Source of the DNA: Skeletonema tropicum
Taxonomy: Eukaryota; Bacillariophyta; Thalassiosirophyceae; Thalassiosirales; Thalassiosiraceae
Direction: 5' to 3'
Assembly (NCBI GenBank): GCA_037178625.1
Contig: JAWZXG010000030.1
Span: 62,001-126,000 of the forward strand
DNA: 64,000 nt
Of the stretch, positions 20,524-35,044 are shown piece by piece. The notes beneath the pieces were generated by a model. The model worked only from the letters and a program-made list of their open reading frames with translations. It did not search any database and was not told where the DNA came from. The number at the start of each line of letters is the position of its first letter. Positions within the stretch are counted from its first letter, which is position 1. The position numbers were made by a program, and so were the translations under genes.

Positions 20524-22281
20524 GGTTGTAAGAAGTGTGAAGTGTGAGTGTGGGGAGCACAAAAGATGAAGTGATGAAGTGCGTGCGTAGCGTAGATGAG
20601 AGATGGGCATCTGCAGCTGTGTCGCATCGCGTTGTCGCATCAAAAAGCCATCAAATCAAGAGCATGCAGTAGATCGAGATTCACCATGAGCCGTATCTTT
20701 TGATATCTTGTCTCCTAGCGGTCCAATAAAGACGAGCAGCGGCGTTTTGGAAAGCTCTCGACAAGCTCTATCGACTAGACTAGGCATATAACGAGCTGAA
20801 TTGAAATTGGCCGACTTTTCACAGATCGTCTCGGCTAAAAACGGGTCTACAGAAAGTGAGCCAGAATTTCACATCAGAGGTTCAAATTATAAATTTGACC
20901 CAAATAAATACGAATTGACATACGAATTGACCACTGTTAGAATCGTCTCTTCAAGCTGAACCGATTAGTACCGTTATTATCTTGACCTTGACGCAACAAA
21001 CTGTTAAAATTAAAATGCAGAGCCCTGTCCCTGTCCTCGCAAAAAGACACTTCTTGACGAGTGGCGACAACATGACAATCAGGTGGAACGAAATCCAAAA
21101 AAGCGACCGCTTTAATGCTGTAAAATCGATGACAGTTGGCACGACGTACGACGTATCATCAATAATAATGAACGGTGCTCGGCCCCCCGGGCCTAAGATA
21201 AGAACGCTTCGCTGAAGACACACAACATAGATCAGCGTCAGCGCCGTCAATGAACTTAGTTACGGCACGGGTGAAACAAATAATGATACATACTTCTAGT
21301 CACATTCGACATGCACCGTCCAATGATAGTCAGGTGTACCGTCCAAAAACGCACTTCCTGCAATGCTGTAAGATCCATGTTAGGTTGGCAGTCTCCTCGC
21401 ACAGCCATCATTATTCCACTTCCACTACAACATCAACATCACAATTGGCTCATTGTCATTGCCGACGAGGAGATGTTGTCGAAATTATTCACTACTCCTA
21501 CTTCCAATCACAAGCAGCAAGCAGCACGCAGCACGCAGCACCTAATACTCCATAAACTGTCGGCAAGGCAATGACGACGATAGGTTGGTATTAGTTGGTA
21601 TTGCTGCTTGTGGTTGGAGCTTCCTGATATTCATTCAAACATGAAATGAATAACCACATCAACAAGCAGCAATACTACAATACTGACGAATGGAATGGAT
21701 TGTCAAATCCTACTAAAGCGAGTGAGCCGGAGGCCTCCCTGGGTTGTGAATGATGACTGATGACTGTTAATAATATTATTGACAGCATAGCGGTGGAACA
21801 AAGCGAGTGAGCCGCAAGGCGAAGGAGTTGGACGATGATGAATACAACATTGACAATATTGACATTGACGGCAGTGGTGGAAGCGAGTGAGCCGCCAGGC
21901 GAAGGAGCTGTTCTTAATGTCGAAATTGGTGATAATGATGGTAATAATCGCAGTACAGTACTGGAGGTCAATGTGATTTGTCGATTTACTCTTACTACTC
22001 TTTTGTCAAAATCATCTGGAGTTTGGAAGCCGATTTTCATTTCCAATTTGGGGCGTCAAATTGAAATTAGGATTCTAGAGGTCGCTTTAGCTTTAGTTGA
22101 GCCGAGTGCCGAGTCGATTGACAAAAGATTGATATTTGACCAACATGGCATTGAAACTACAACCAATCGATAGAGCGCCATGAGAATGACAGCTTTCCAA
22201 ATCACCAACAACAACCCTCTCTCGTTCCTTGTACTTGTACATCATTCCAGCAGATACAATACTTACCTTGCCAGTTGATTG

Positions 22282-23427
22282 TCATTTATTCGTACCATCT
22301 ATCATCCAAAATACCAAAGAAGAAGAACAAGTTGAAGACATGGCACTCTGTAACTCCTTCTTGTCTTGTGCAAACTCCACCAAATCATCCACATCTCTAC
22401 TACCATTACCATCCATTCCCATTCCTCCCTCCATCATGCTAGATACAAACGGATCCCCTCCCTTGGAATTCTGCATACGTGCCGACAATGCCGATCGAGA
22501 TCGAATAGGAACCCCCTCCTCCTTCACCTTCATCATCTTGTTACTTGTTGCACTATCATCACCATCACTACTGCCGCCATTGATATTCTTCTTCGTCTTG
22601 TTGCCATTGGTGACGGTATTGTAATGATGTTCCAATGACTGGCGTTCGTTCTCGTTCTCTTTCTCGTTCCGTTCTTGTTGCTGTTGTTCCCATTTCAATC
22701 GTTCTTCGGCCAGATTGATTCGATTGCCAGTCTGTTCATCTGCCAATGTTGTTGGTGAGTAGCTGCGTTTGCGTCCCGTTTTGATGATTGTTGGTTGATA
22801 TTCTTGAGATGATGCATGATCATGATCATCCACATCATCGTCATAACGAATGTCAGATTGGCTGTACAAATTCTTGAACCTCCGATCATTATTATCACGA
22901 TTCTCATTTCCAAATCCAACTCTCTGCTGCTGATGCTGCTGCATCTGATCCGTCGCAGGCACATGTTCCACCTCCTCCACCGGCGGAGGAACCTCCAGCG
23001 ACATTCCACTCCGTTTGACCATCCGTTCGGCGCGATCGTAGAGTGCCGCATCCATGGATAGTCGTTTGACTTGTTGGAGGATGTTGTAGGCTCGACGACG
23101 AGTGGGCATGGAGCCGGTGATGATGTATTTGTCGAGGGTTTGTTCGAGGTTGGAGAGGAGGGCTGTGATGTACTTTGTGTTGCGAGCGAGATCATCATTA
23201 CATGTTGTAATGCTATCGCTATCGTCGAGAGCATTGCCATTGCTATCGTTATCGTTACTGTTGAGATCACCGCTAGCGCTAGCACTAGCATCGCTGCTAC
23301 TGCTACATCGAAGTGATGTTATATCAATCGACGACGAATTTGGCGGCGGTAGTCCGAACGGACTGGAGCCGTGAAGATTGCACAGCAGGAGCACTGCATA
23401 TGCGAGGCACTTCATGCACTTCATCAT
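22282..23427 (-). pseudogene. Truncated AAA+ gene copy, unit 4
   Basis: This 381-codon frame has the short leader, matching unit 2 rather than its neighbours 3 and 5. The alternation of leader types points to exchange between units. Confidence 0.9.
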
Positions 23428-25171
23428 GGTTGTAAGAAGTGTGCTGTGTGGGGAGCACAAAAGATGAAGTGCGTGCGTAGCGTAGATGAGAGATGGGCAT
23501 CTGCAGCTGTGTCGCATCGCGTTGTCGCATCAAAAAGCCATCAAATCAAGAGCATGCAGTAGATCGAGATTCACCATGAGCCGTATCTTTTGATATCTTG
23601 TCTCCTAGCGGTCCAATAAAGACGAGCAGCGGCGTTTTGGAAAGCTCTCGACAAGCTCTATCGACTAGACTAGGCATATAACGAGCTGAATTGAAATTGG
23701 CCGACTTTTCACAGATCGTCTCGGCTAAAAACGGGTCTACAGAAAGTGAGCCAGAATTTCACATCAGAGGTTCAAATTATAAATTTGACCCAAATAAATA
23801 CGAATTGACATACGAATTGACCACTGTTAGAATCGTCTCTTCAAGCTGAACCGATTAGTACCGTTATTATCTTGACCTTGACGCAACAAACTGTTAAAAT
23901 TAAAATGCAGAGCCCTGTCCCTGTCCTCGCAAAAAGACACTTCTTGACGAGTGGCGACAACATGACAATCAGGTGGAACGAAATCCAAAAAAGCGACCGC
24001 TTTAATGCTGTAAAATCGATGACAGTTGGCACGACGTACGACGTATCATCAATAATAATGAACGGTGCTCGGCCCCCCGGGCCTAAGATAAGAACGCTTC
24101 GCTGAAGACACACAACATAGATCAGCGTCAGCGCCGTCAATGAACTTAGTTACGGCACGGGTGAAACAAATAATGATACATACTTCTAGTCACATTCGAC
24201 ATGCACCGTCCAATGATAGTCAGGTGTACCGTCCAAAAACGCACTTCCTGCAATGCTGTAAGATCCATGTTAGGTTGGCAGTCTCCTCGCACAGCCATCA
24301 TTATTCCACTTCCACTACAACATCAACATCACAATTGGCTCATTGTCATTGCCGACGAGGAGATGTTGTCGAAATTATTCACTACTCCTACTTCCAATCA
24401 CAAGCAGCAAGCAGCACGCAGCACGCAGCACCTAATACTCCATAAACTGTCGGCAAGGCAATGACGACGATAGGTTGGTATTAGTTGGTATTGCTGCTTG
24501 TGGTTGGAGCTTCCTGATATTCATTCAAACATGAAATGAATAACCACATCAACAAGCAGCAATACTACAATACTGACGAATGGAATGGATTGTCAAATCC
24601 TACTAAAGCGAGTGAGCCGGAGGCCTCCCTGGGTTGTGAATGATGACTGATGACTGTTAATAATATTATTGACAGCATAGCGGTGGAACAAAGCGAGTGA
24701 GCCGCAAGGCGAAGGAGTTGGACGATGATGAATACAACATTGACAATATTGACATTGACGGCAGTGGTGGAAGCGAGTGAGCCGCCAGGCGAAGGAGCTG
24801 TTCTTAATGTCGAAATTGGTGATAATGATGGTAATAATCGCAGTACAGTACTGGAGGTCAATGTGATTTGTCGATTTACTCTTACTACTCTTTTGTCAAA
24901 ATCATCTGGAGTTTGGAAGCCGATTTTCATTTCCAATTTGGGGCGTCAAATTGAAATTAGGATTCTAGAGGTCGCTTTAGCTTTAGTTGAGCCGAGTGCC
25001 GAGTCGATTGACAAAAGATTGATATTTGACCAACATGGCATTGAAACTACAACCAATCGATAGAGCGCCATGAGAATGACAGCTTTCCAAATCACCAACA
25101 ACAACCCTCTCTCGTTCCTTGTACTTGTACATCATTCCAGCAGATACAATACTTACCTTGCCAGTTGATTG

Positions 25172-26317
25172 TCATTTATTCGTACCATCTATCATCCAAA
25201 ATACCAAAGAAGAAGAACAAGTTGAAGACATGGCACTCTGTAACTCCTTCTTGTCTTGTGCAAACTCCACCAAATCATCCACATCTCTACTACCATTACC
25301 ATCCATTCCCATTCCTCCCTCCATCATGCTAGATACAAACGGATCCCCTCCCTTGGAATTCTGCATACGTGCCGACAATGCCGATCGAGATCGAATAGGA
25401 ACCCCCTCCTCCTTCACCTTCATCATCTTGTTACTTGTTGCACTATCATCACCATCACTACTGCCGCCATTGATATTCTTCTTCGTCTTGTTGCCATTGG
25501 TGACGGTATTGTAATGATGTTCCAATGACTGGCGTTCGTTCTCGTTCTCTTTCTCGTTCCGTTCTTGTTGCTGTTGTTCCCATTTCAATCGTTCTTCGGC
25601 CAGATTGATTCGATTGCCAGTCTGTTCATCTGCCAATGTTGTTGGTGAGTAGCTGCGTTTGCGTCCCGTTTTGATGATTGTTGGTTGATATTCTTGAGAT
25701 GATGCATGATCATGATCATCCACATCATCGTCATAACGAATGTCAGATTGGCTGTACAAATTCTTGAACCTCCGATCATTATTATCACGATTCTCATTTC
25801 CAAATCCAACTCTCTGCTGCTGATGCTGCTGCATCTGATCCGTCGCAGGCACATGTTCCACCTCCTCCACCGGCGGAGGAACCTCCAGCGACATTCCACT
25901 CCGTTTGACCATCCGTTCGGCGCGATCGTAGAGTGCCGCATCCATGGATAGTCGTTTGACTTGTTGGAGGATGTTGTAGGCTCGACGACGAGTGGGCATG
26001 GAGCCGGTGATGATGTATTTGTCGAGGGTTTGTTCGAGGTTGGAGAGGAGGGCTGTGATGTACTTTGTGTTGCGAGCGAGATCATCATTACATGTTGTAA
26101 TGCTATCGCTATCGTCGAGAGCATTGCCATTGCTATCGTTATCGTTACTGTTGAGATCACCGCTAGCGCTAGCACTAGCATCGCTGCTACTGCTACATCG
26201 AAGTGATGTTATATCAATCGACGACGAATTTGGCGGCGGTAGTCCGAACGGACTGGAGCCGTGAAGATTGCACAGCAGGAGCACTGCATATGCGAGGCAC
26301 TTCATGCACTTCATCAT
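25172..26317 (-). pseudogene. Truncated AAA+ gene copy, unit 5
   Basis: First unit with the long leader (+19 in total). A 5-bp insertion directly 5' of the start changes CAACCATG to CATACCATG, leaving ACC before the ATG. The coding part appears unchanged from unit 2. Confidence 0.9.
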
Positions 26318-28080
26318 GGTATGGTTGTAAGAAGTGTGAAGTGTGAGTGTGGGGAGCACAAAAGATGAAGTGATGAAGTGCGTGCGTAGCGTAGATGAGA
26401 GATGGGCATCTGCAGCTGTGTCGCATCGCGTTGTCGCATCAAAAAGCCATCAAATCAAGAGCATGCAGTAGATCGAGATTCACCATGAGCCGTATCTTTT
26501 GATATCTTGTCTCCTAGCGGTCCAATAAAGACGAGCAGCGGCGTTTTGGAAAGCTCTCGACAAGCTCTATCGACTAGACTAGGCATATAACGAGCTGAAT
26601 TGAAATTGGCCGACTTTTCACAGATCGTCTCGGCTAAAAACGGGTCTACAGAAAGTGAGCCAGAATTTCACATCAGAGGTTCAAATTATAAATTTGACCC
26701 AAATAAATACGAATTGACATACGAATTGACCACTGTTAGAATCGTCTCTTCAAGCTGAACCGATTAGTACCGTTATTATCTTGACCTTGACGCAACAAAC
26801 TGTTAAAATTAAAATGCAGAGCCCTGTCCCTGTCCTCGCAAAAAGACACTTCTTGACGAGTGGCGACAACATGACAATCAGGTGGAACGAAATCCAAAAA
26901 AGCGACCGCTTTAATGCTGTAAAATCGATGACAGTTGGCACGACGTACGACGTATCATCAATAATAATGAACGGTGCTCGGCCCCCCGGGCCTAAGATAA
27001 GAACGCTTCGCTGAAGACACACAACATAGATCAGCGTCAGCGCCGTCAATGAACTTAGTTACGGCACGGGTGAAACAAATAATGATACATACTTCTAGTC
27101 ACATTCGACATGCACCGTCCAATGATAGTCAGGTGTACCGTCCAAAAACGCACTTCCTGCAATGCTGTAAGATCCATGTTAGGTTGGCAGTCTCCTCGCA
27201 CAGCCATCATTATTCCACTTCCACTACAACATCAACATCACAATTGGCTCATTGTCATTGCCGACGAGGAGATGTTGTCGAAATTATTCACTACTCCTAC
27301 TTCCAATCACAAGCAGCAAGCAGCACGCAGCACGCAGCACCTAATACTCCATAAACTGTCGGCAAGGCAATGACGACGATAGGTTGGTATTAGTTGGTAT
27401 TGCTGCTTGTGGTTGGAGCTTCCTGATATTCATTCAAACATGAAATGAATAACCACATCAACAAGCAGCAATACTACAATACTGACGAATGGAATGGATT
27501 GTCAAATCCTACTAAAGCGAGTGAGCCGGAGGCCTCCCTGGGTTGTGAATGATGACTGATGACTGTTAATAATATTATTGACAGCATAGCGGTGGAACAA
27601 AGCGAGTGAGCCGCAAGGCGAAGGAGTTGGACGATGATGAATACAACATTGACAATATTGACATTGACGGCAGTGGTGGAAGCGAGTGAGCCGCCAGGCG
27701 AAGGAGCTGTTCTTAATGTCGAAATTGGTGATAATGATGGTAATAATCGCAGTACAGTACTGGAGGTCAATGTGATTTGTCGATTTACTCTTACTACTCT
27801 TTTGTCAAAATCATCTGGAGTTTGGAAGCCGATTTTCATTTCCAATTTGGGGCGTCAAATTGAAATTAGGATTCTAGAGGTCGCTTTAGCTTTAGTTGAG
27901 CCGAGTGCCGAGTCGATTGACAAAAGATTGATATTTGACCAACATGGCATTGAAACTACAACCAATCGATAGAGCGCCATGAGAATGACAGCTTTCCAAA
28001 TCACCAACAACAACCCTCTCTCGTTCCTTGTACTTGTACATCATTCCAGCAGATACAATACTTACCTTGCCAGTTGATTG

Positions 28081-29226
28081 TCATTTATTCGTACCATCTA
28101 TCATCCAAAATACCAAAGAAGAAGAACAAGTTGAAGACATGGCACTCTGTAACTCCTTCTTGTCTTGTGCAAACTCCACCAAATCATCCACATCTCTACT
28201 ACCATTACCATCCATTCCCATTCCTCCCTCCATCATGCTAGATACAAACGGATCCCCTCCCTTGGAATTCTGCATACGTGCCGACAATGCCGATCGAGAT
28301 CGAATAGGAACCCCCTCCTCCTTCACCTTCATCATCTTGTTACTTGTTGCACTATCATCACCATCACTACTGCCGCCATTGATATTCTTCTTCGTCTTGT
28401 TGCCATTGGTGACGGTATTGTAATGATGTTCCAATGACTGGCGTTCGTTCTCGTTCTCTTTCTCGTTCCGTTCTTGTTGCTGTTGTTCCCATTTCAATCG
28501 TTCTTCGGCCAGATTGATTCGATTGCCAGTCTGTTCATCTGCCAATGTTGTTGGTGAGTAGCTGCGTTTGCGTCCCGTTTTGATGATTGTTGGTTGATAT
28601 TCTTGAGATGATGCATGATCATGATCATCCACATCATCGTCATAACGAATGTCAGATTGGCTGTACAAATTCTTGAACCTCCGATCATTATTATCACGAT
28701 TCTCATTTCCAAATCCAACTCTCTGCTGCTGATGCTGCTGCATCTGATCCGTCGCAGGCACATGTTCCACCTCCTCCACCGGCGGAGGAACCTCCAGCGA
28801 CATTCCACTCCGTTTGACCATCCGTTCGGCGCGATCGTAGAGTGCCGCATCCATGGATAGTCGTTTGACTTGTTGGAGGATGTTGTAGGCTCGACGACGA
28901 GTGGGCATGGAGCCGGTGATGATGTATTTGTCGAGGGTTTGTTCGAGGTTGGAGAGGAGGGCTGTGATGTACTTTGTGTTGCGAGCGAGATCATCATTAC
29001 ATGTTGTAATGCTATCGCTATCGTCGAGAGCATTGCCATTGCTATCGTTATCGTTACTGTTGAGATCACCGCTAGCGCTAGCACTAGCATCGCTGCTACT
29101 GCTACATCGAAGTGATGTTATATCAATCGACGACGAATTTGGCGGCGGTAGTCCGAACGGACTGGAGCCGTGAAGATTGCACAGCAGGAGCACTGCATAT
29201 GCGAGGCACTTCATGCACTTCATCAT
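28081..29226 (-). pseudogene. Truncated AAA+ gene copy, unit 6
   Basis: Long leader. Both its 2909-bp unit and its encoded frame match unit 5; I saw no difference by eye. Confidence 0.9.
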
Positions 29227-30989
29227 GGTATGGTTGTAAGAAGTGTGAAGTGTGAGTGTGGGGAGCACAAAAGATGAAGTGATGAAGTGCGTGCGTAGCG
29301 TAGATGAGAGATGGGCATCTGCAGCTGTGTCGCATCGCGTTGTCGCATCAAAAAGCCATCAAATCAAGAGCATGCAGTAGATCGAGATTCACCATGAGCC
29401 GTATCTTTTGATATCTTGTCTCCTAGCGGTCCAATAAAGACGAGCAGCGGCGTTTTGGAAAGCTCTCGACAAGCTCTATCGACTAGACTAGGCATATAAC
29501 GAGCTGAATTGAAATTGGCCGACTTTTCACAGATCGTCTCGGCTAAAAACGGGTCTACAGAAAGTGAGCCAGAATTTCACATCAGAGGTTCAAATTATAA
29601 ATTTGACCCAAATAAATACGAATTGACATACGAATTGACCACTGTTAGAATCGTCTCTTCAAGCTGAACCGATTAGTACCGTTATTATCTTGACCTTGAC
29701 GCAACAAACTGTTAAAATTAAAATGCAGAGCCCTGTCCCTGTCCTCGCAAAAAGACACTTCTTGACGAGTGGCGACAACATGACAATCAGGTGGAACGAA
29801 ATCCAAAAAAGCGACCGCTTTAATGCTGTAAAATCGATGACAGTTGGCACGACGTACGACGTATCATCAATAATAATGAACGGTGCTCGGCCCCCCGGGC
29901 CTAAGATAAGAACGCTTCGCTGAAGACACACAACATAGATCAGCGTCAGCGCCGTCAATGAACTTAGTTACGGCACGGGTGAAACAAATAATGATACATA
30001 CTTCTAGTCACATTCGACATGCACCGTCCAATGATAGTCAGGTGTACCGTCCAAAAACGCACTTCCTGCAATGCTGTAAGATCCATGTTAGGTTGGCAGT
30101 CTCCTCGCACAGCCATCATTATTCCACTTCCACTACAACATCAACATCACAATTGGCTCATTGTCATTGCCGACGAGGAGATGTTGTCGAAATTATTCAC
30201 TACTCCTACTTCCAATCACAAGCAGCAAGCAGCACGCAGCACGCAGCACCTAATACTCCATAAACTGTCGGCAAGGCAATGACGACGATAGGTTGGTATT
30301 AGTTGGTATTGCTGCTTGTGGTTGGAGCTTCCTGATATTCATTCAAACATGAAATGAATAACCACATCAACAAGCAGCAATACTACAATACTGACGAATG
30401 GAATGGATTGTCAAATCCTACTAAAGCGAGTGAGCCGGAGGCCTCCCTGGGTTGTGAATGATGACTGATGACTGTTAATAATATTATTGACAGCATAGCG
30501 GTGGAACAAAGCGAGTGAGCCGCAAGGCGAAGGAGTTGGACGATGATGAATACAACATTGACAATATTGACATTGACGGCAGTGGTGGAAGCGAGTGAGC
30601 CGCCAGGCGAAGGAGCTGTTCTTAATGTCGAAATTGGTGATAATGATGGTAATAATCGCAGTACAGTACTGGAGGTCAATGTGATTTGTCGATTTACTCT
30701 TACTACTCTTTTGTCAAAATCATCTGGAGTTTGGAAGCCGATTTTCATTTCCAATTTGGGGCGTCAAATTGAAATTAGGATTCTAGAGGTCGCTTTAGCT
30801 TTAGTTGAGCCGAGTGCCGAGTCGATTGACAAAAGATTGATATTTGACCAACATGGCATTGAAACTACAACCAATCGATAGAGCGCCATGAGAATGACAG
30901 CTTTCCAAATCACCAACAACAACCCTCTCTCGTTCCTTGTACTTGTACATCATTCCAGCAGATACAATACTTACCTTGCCAGTTGATTG

Positions 30990-32135
30990 TCATTTATTCG
31001 TACCATCTATCATCCAAAATACCAAAGAAGAAGAACAAGTTGAAGACATGGCACTCTGTAACTCCTTCTTGTCTTGTGCAAACTCCACCAAATCATCCAC
31101 ATCTCTACTACCATTACCATCCATTCCCATTCCTCCCTCCATCATGCTAGATACAAACGGATCCCCTCCCTTGGAATTCTGCATACGTGCCGACAATGCC
31201 GATCGAGATCGAATAGGAACCCCCTCCTCCTTCACCTTCATCATCTTGTTACTTGTTGCACTATCATCACCATCACTACTGCCGCCATTGATATTCTTCT
31301 TCGTCTTGTTGCCATTGGTGACGGTATTGTAATGATGTTCCAATGACTGGCGTTCGTTCTCGTTCTCTTTCTCGTTCCGTTCTTGTTGCTGTTGTTCCCA
31401 TTTCAATCGTTCTTCGGCCAGATTGATTCGATTGCCAGTCTGTTCATCTGCCAATGTTGTTGGTGAGTAGCTGCGTTTGCGTCCCGTTTTGATGATTGTT
31501 GGTTGATATTCTTGAGATGATGCATGATCATGATCATCCACATCATCGTCATAACGAATGTCAGATTGGCTGTACAAATTCTTGAACCTCCGATCATTAT
31601 TATCACGATTCTCATTTCCAAATCCAACTCTCTGCTGCTGATGCTGCTGCATCTGATCCGTCGCAGGCACATGTTCCACCTCCTCCACCGGCGGAGGAAC
31701 CTCCAGCGACATTCCACTCCGTTTGACCATCCGTTCGGCGCGATCGTAGAGTGCCGCATCCATGGATAGTCGTTTGACTTGTTGGAGGATGTTGTAGGCT
31801 CGACGACGAGTGGGCATGGAGCCGGTGATGATGTATTTGTCGAGGGTTTGTTCGAGGTTGGAGAGGAGGGCTGTGATGTACTTTGTGTTGCGAGCGAGAT
31901 CATCATTACATGTTGTAATGCTATCGCTATCGTCGAGAGCATTGCCATTGCTATCGTTATCGTTACTGTTGAGATCACCGCTAGCGCTAGCACTAGCATC
32001 GCTGCTACTGCTACATCGAAGTGATGTTATATCAATCGACGACGAATTTGGCGGCGGTAGTCCGAACGGACTGGAGCCGTGAAGATTGCACAGCAGGAGC
32101 ACTGCATATGCGAGGCACTTCATGCACTTCATCAT
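30990..32135 (-). pseudogene. Truncated AAA+ gene copy, unit 7
   Basis: Long leader, same unit length as units 5 and 6. It is part of the run (5-9) that probably expanded as a block. Confidence 0.9.
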
Positions 32136-33898
32136 GGTATGGTTGTAAGAAGTGTGAAGTGTGAGTGTGGGGAGCACAAAAGATGAAGTGATGAAGTGCG
32201 TGCGTAGCGTAGATGAGAGATGGGCATCTGCAGCTGTGTCGCATCGCGTTGTCGCATCAAAAAGCCATCAAATCAAGAGCATGCAGTAGATCGAGATTCA
32301 CCATGAGCCGTATCTTTTGATATCTTGTCTCCTAGCGGTCCAATAAAGACGAGCAGCGGCGTTTTGGAAAGCTCTCGACAAGCTCTATCGACTAGACTAG
32401 GCATATAACGAGCTGAATTGAAATTGGCCGACTTTTCACAGATCGTCTCGGCTAAAAACGGGTCTACAGAAAGTGAGCCAGAATTTCACATCAGAGGTTC
32501 AAATTATAAATTTGACCCAAATAAATACGAATTGACATACGAATTGACCACTGTTAGAATCGTCTCTTCAAGCTGAACCGATTAGTACCGTTATTATCTT
32601 GACCTTGACGCAACAAACTGTTAAAATTAAAATGCAGAGCCCTGTCCCTGTCCTCGCAAAAAGACACTTCTTGACGAGTGGCGACAACATGACAATCAGG
32701 TGGAACGAAATCCAAAAAAGCGACCGCTTTAATGCTGTAAAATCGATGACAGTTGGCACGACGTACGACGTATCATCAATAATAATGAACGGTGCTCGGC
32801 CCCCCGGGCCTAAGATAAGAACGCTTCGCTGAAGACACACAACATAGATCAGCGTCAGCGCCGTCAATGAACTTAGTTACGGCACGGGTGAAACAAATAA
32901 TGATACATACTTCTAGTCACATTCGACATGCACCGTCCAATGATAGTCAGGTGTACCGTCCAAAAACGCACTTCCTGCAATGCTGTAAGATCCATGTTAG
33001 GTTGGCAGTCTCCTCGCACAGCCATCATTATTCCACTTCCACTACAACATCAACATCACAATTGGCTCATTGTCATTGCCGACGAGGAGATGTTGTCGAA
33101 ATTATTCACTACTCCTACTTCCAATCACAAGCAGCAAGCAGCACGCAGCACGCAGCACCTAATACTCCATAAACTGTCGGCAAGGCAATGACGACGATAG
33201 GTTGGTATTAGTTGGTATTGCTGCTTGTGGTTGGAGCTTCCTGATATTCATTCAAACATGAAATGAATAACCACATCAACAAGCAGCAATACTACAATAC
33301 TGACGAATGGAATGGATTGTCAAATCCTACTAAAGCGAGTGAGCCGGAGGCCTCCCTGGGTTGTGAATGATGACTGATGACTGTTAATAATATTATTGAC
33401 AGCATAGCGGTGGAACAAAGCGAGTGAGCCGCAAGGCGAAGGAGTTGGACGATGATGAATACAACATTGACAATATTGACATTGACGGCAGTGGTGGAAG
33501 CGAGTGAGCCGCCAGGCGAAGGAGCTGTTCTTAATGTCGAAATTGGTGATAATGATGGTAATAATCGCAGTACAGTACTGGAGGTCAATGTGATTTGTCG
33601 ATTTACTCTTACTACTCTTTTGTCAAAATCATCTGGAGTTTGGAAGCCGATTTTCATTTCCAATTTGGGGCGTCAAATTGAAATTAGGATTCTAGAGGTC
33701 GCTTTAGCTTTAGTTGAGCCGAGTGCCGAGTCGATTGACAAAAGATTGATATTTGACCAACATGGCATTGAAACTACAACCAATCGATAGAGCGCCATGA
33801 GAATGACAGCTTTCCAAATCACCAACAACAACCCTCTCTCGTTCCTTGTACTTGTACATCATTCCAGCAGATACAATACTTACCTTGCCAGTTGATTG

Positions 33899-35044
33899 TC
33901 ATTTATTCGTACCATCTATCATCCAAAATACCAAAGAAGAAGAACAAGTTGAAGACATGGCACTCTGTAACTCCTTCTTGTCTTGTGCAAACTCCACCAA
34001 ATCATCCACATCTCTACTACCATTACCATCCATTCCCATTCCTCCCTCCATCATGCTAGATACAAACGGATCCCCTCCCTTGGAATTCTGCATACGTGCC
34101 GACAATGCCGATCGAGATCGAATAGGAACCCCCTCCTCCTTCACCTTCATCATCTTGTTACTTGTTGCACTATCATCACCATCACTACTGCCGCCATTGA
34201 TATTCTTCTTCGTCTTGTTGCCATTGGTGACGGTATTGTAATGATGTTCCAATGACTGGCGTTCGTTCTCGTTCTCTTTCTCGTTCCGTTCTTGTTGCTG
34301 TTGTTCCCATTTCAATCGTTCTTCGGCCAGATTGATTCGATTGCCAGTCTGTTCATCTGCCAATGTTGTTGGTGAGTAGCTGCGTTTGCGTCCCGTTTTG
34401 ATGATTGTTGGTTGATATTCTTGAGATGATGCATGATCATGATCATCCACATCATCGTCATAACGAATGTCAGATTGGCTGTACAAATTCTTGAACCTCC
34501 GATCATTATTATCACGATTCTCATTTCCAAATCCAACTCTCTGCTGCTGATGCTGCTGCATCTGATCCGTCGCAGGCACATGTTCCACCTCCTCCACCGG
34601 CGGAGGAACCTCCAGCGACATTCCACTCCGTTTGACCATCCGTTCGGCGCGATCGTAGAGTGCCGCATCCATGGATAGTCGTTTGACTTGTTGGAGGATG
34701 TTGTAGGCTCGACGACGAGTGGGCATGGAGCCGGTGATGATGTATTTGTCGAGGGTTTGTTCGAGGTTGGAGAGGAGGGCTGTGATGTACTTTGTGTTGC
34801 GAGCGAGATCATCATTACATGTTGTAATGCTATCGCTATCGTCGAGAGCATTGCCATTGCTATCGTTATCGTTACTGTTGAGATCACCGCTAGCGCTAGC
34901 ACTAGCATCGCTGCTACTGCTACATCGAAGTGATGTTATATCAATCGACGACGAATTTGGCGGCGGTAGTCCGAACGGACTGGAGCCGTGAAGATTGCAC
35001 AGCAGGAGCACTGCATATGCGAGGCACTTCATGCACTTCATCAT
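33899..35044 (-). pseudogene. Truncated AAA+ gene copy, unit 8
   Basis: Long leader. Its upstream block lacks 7 bases in the CGCAGCA repeat near 36055, a marker otherwise found only in unit 10. Confidence 0.9.
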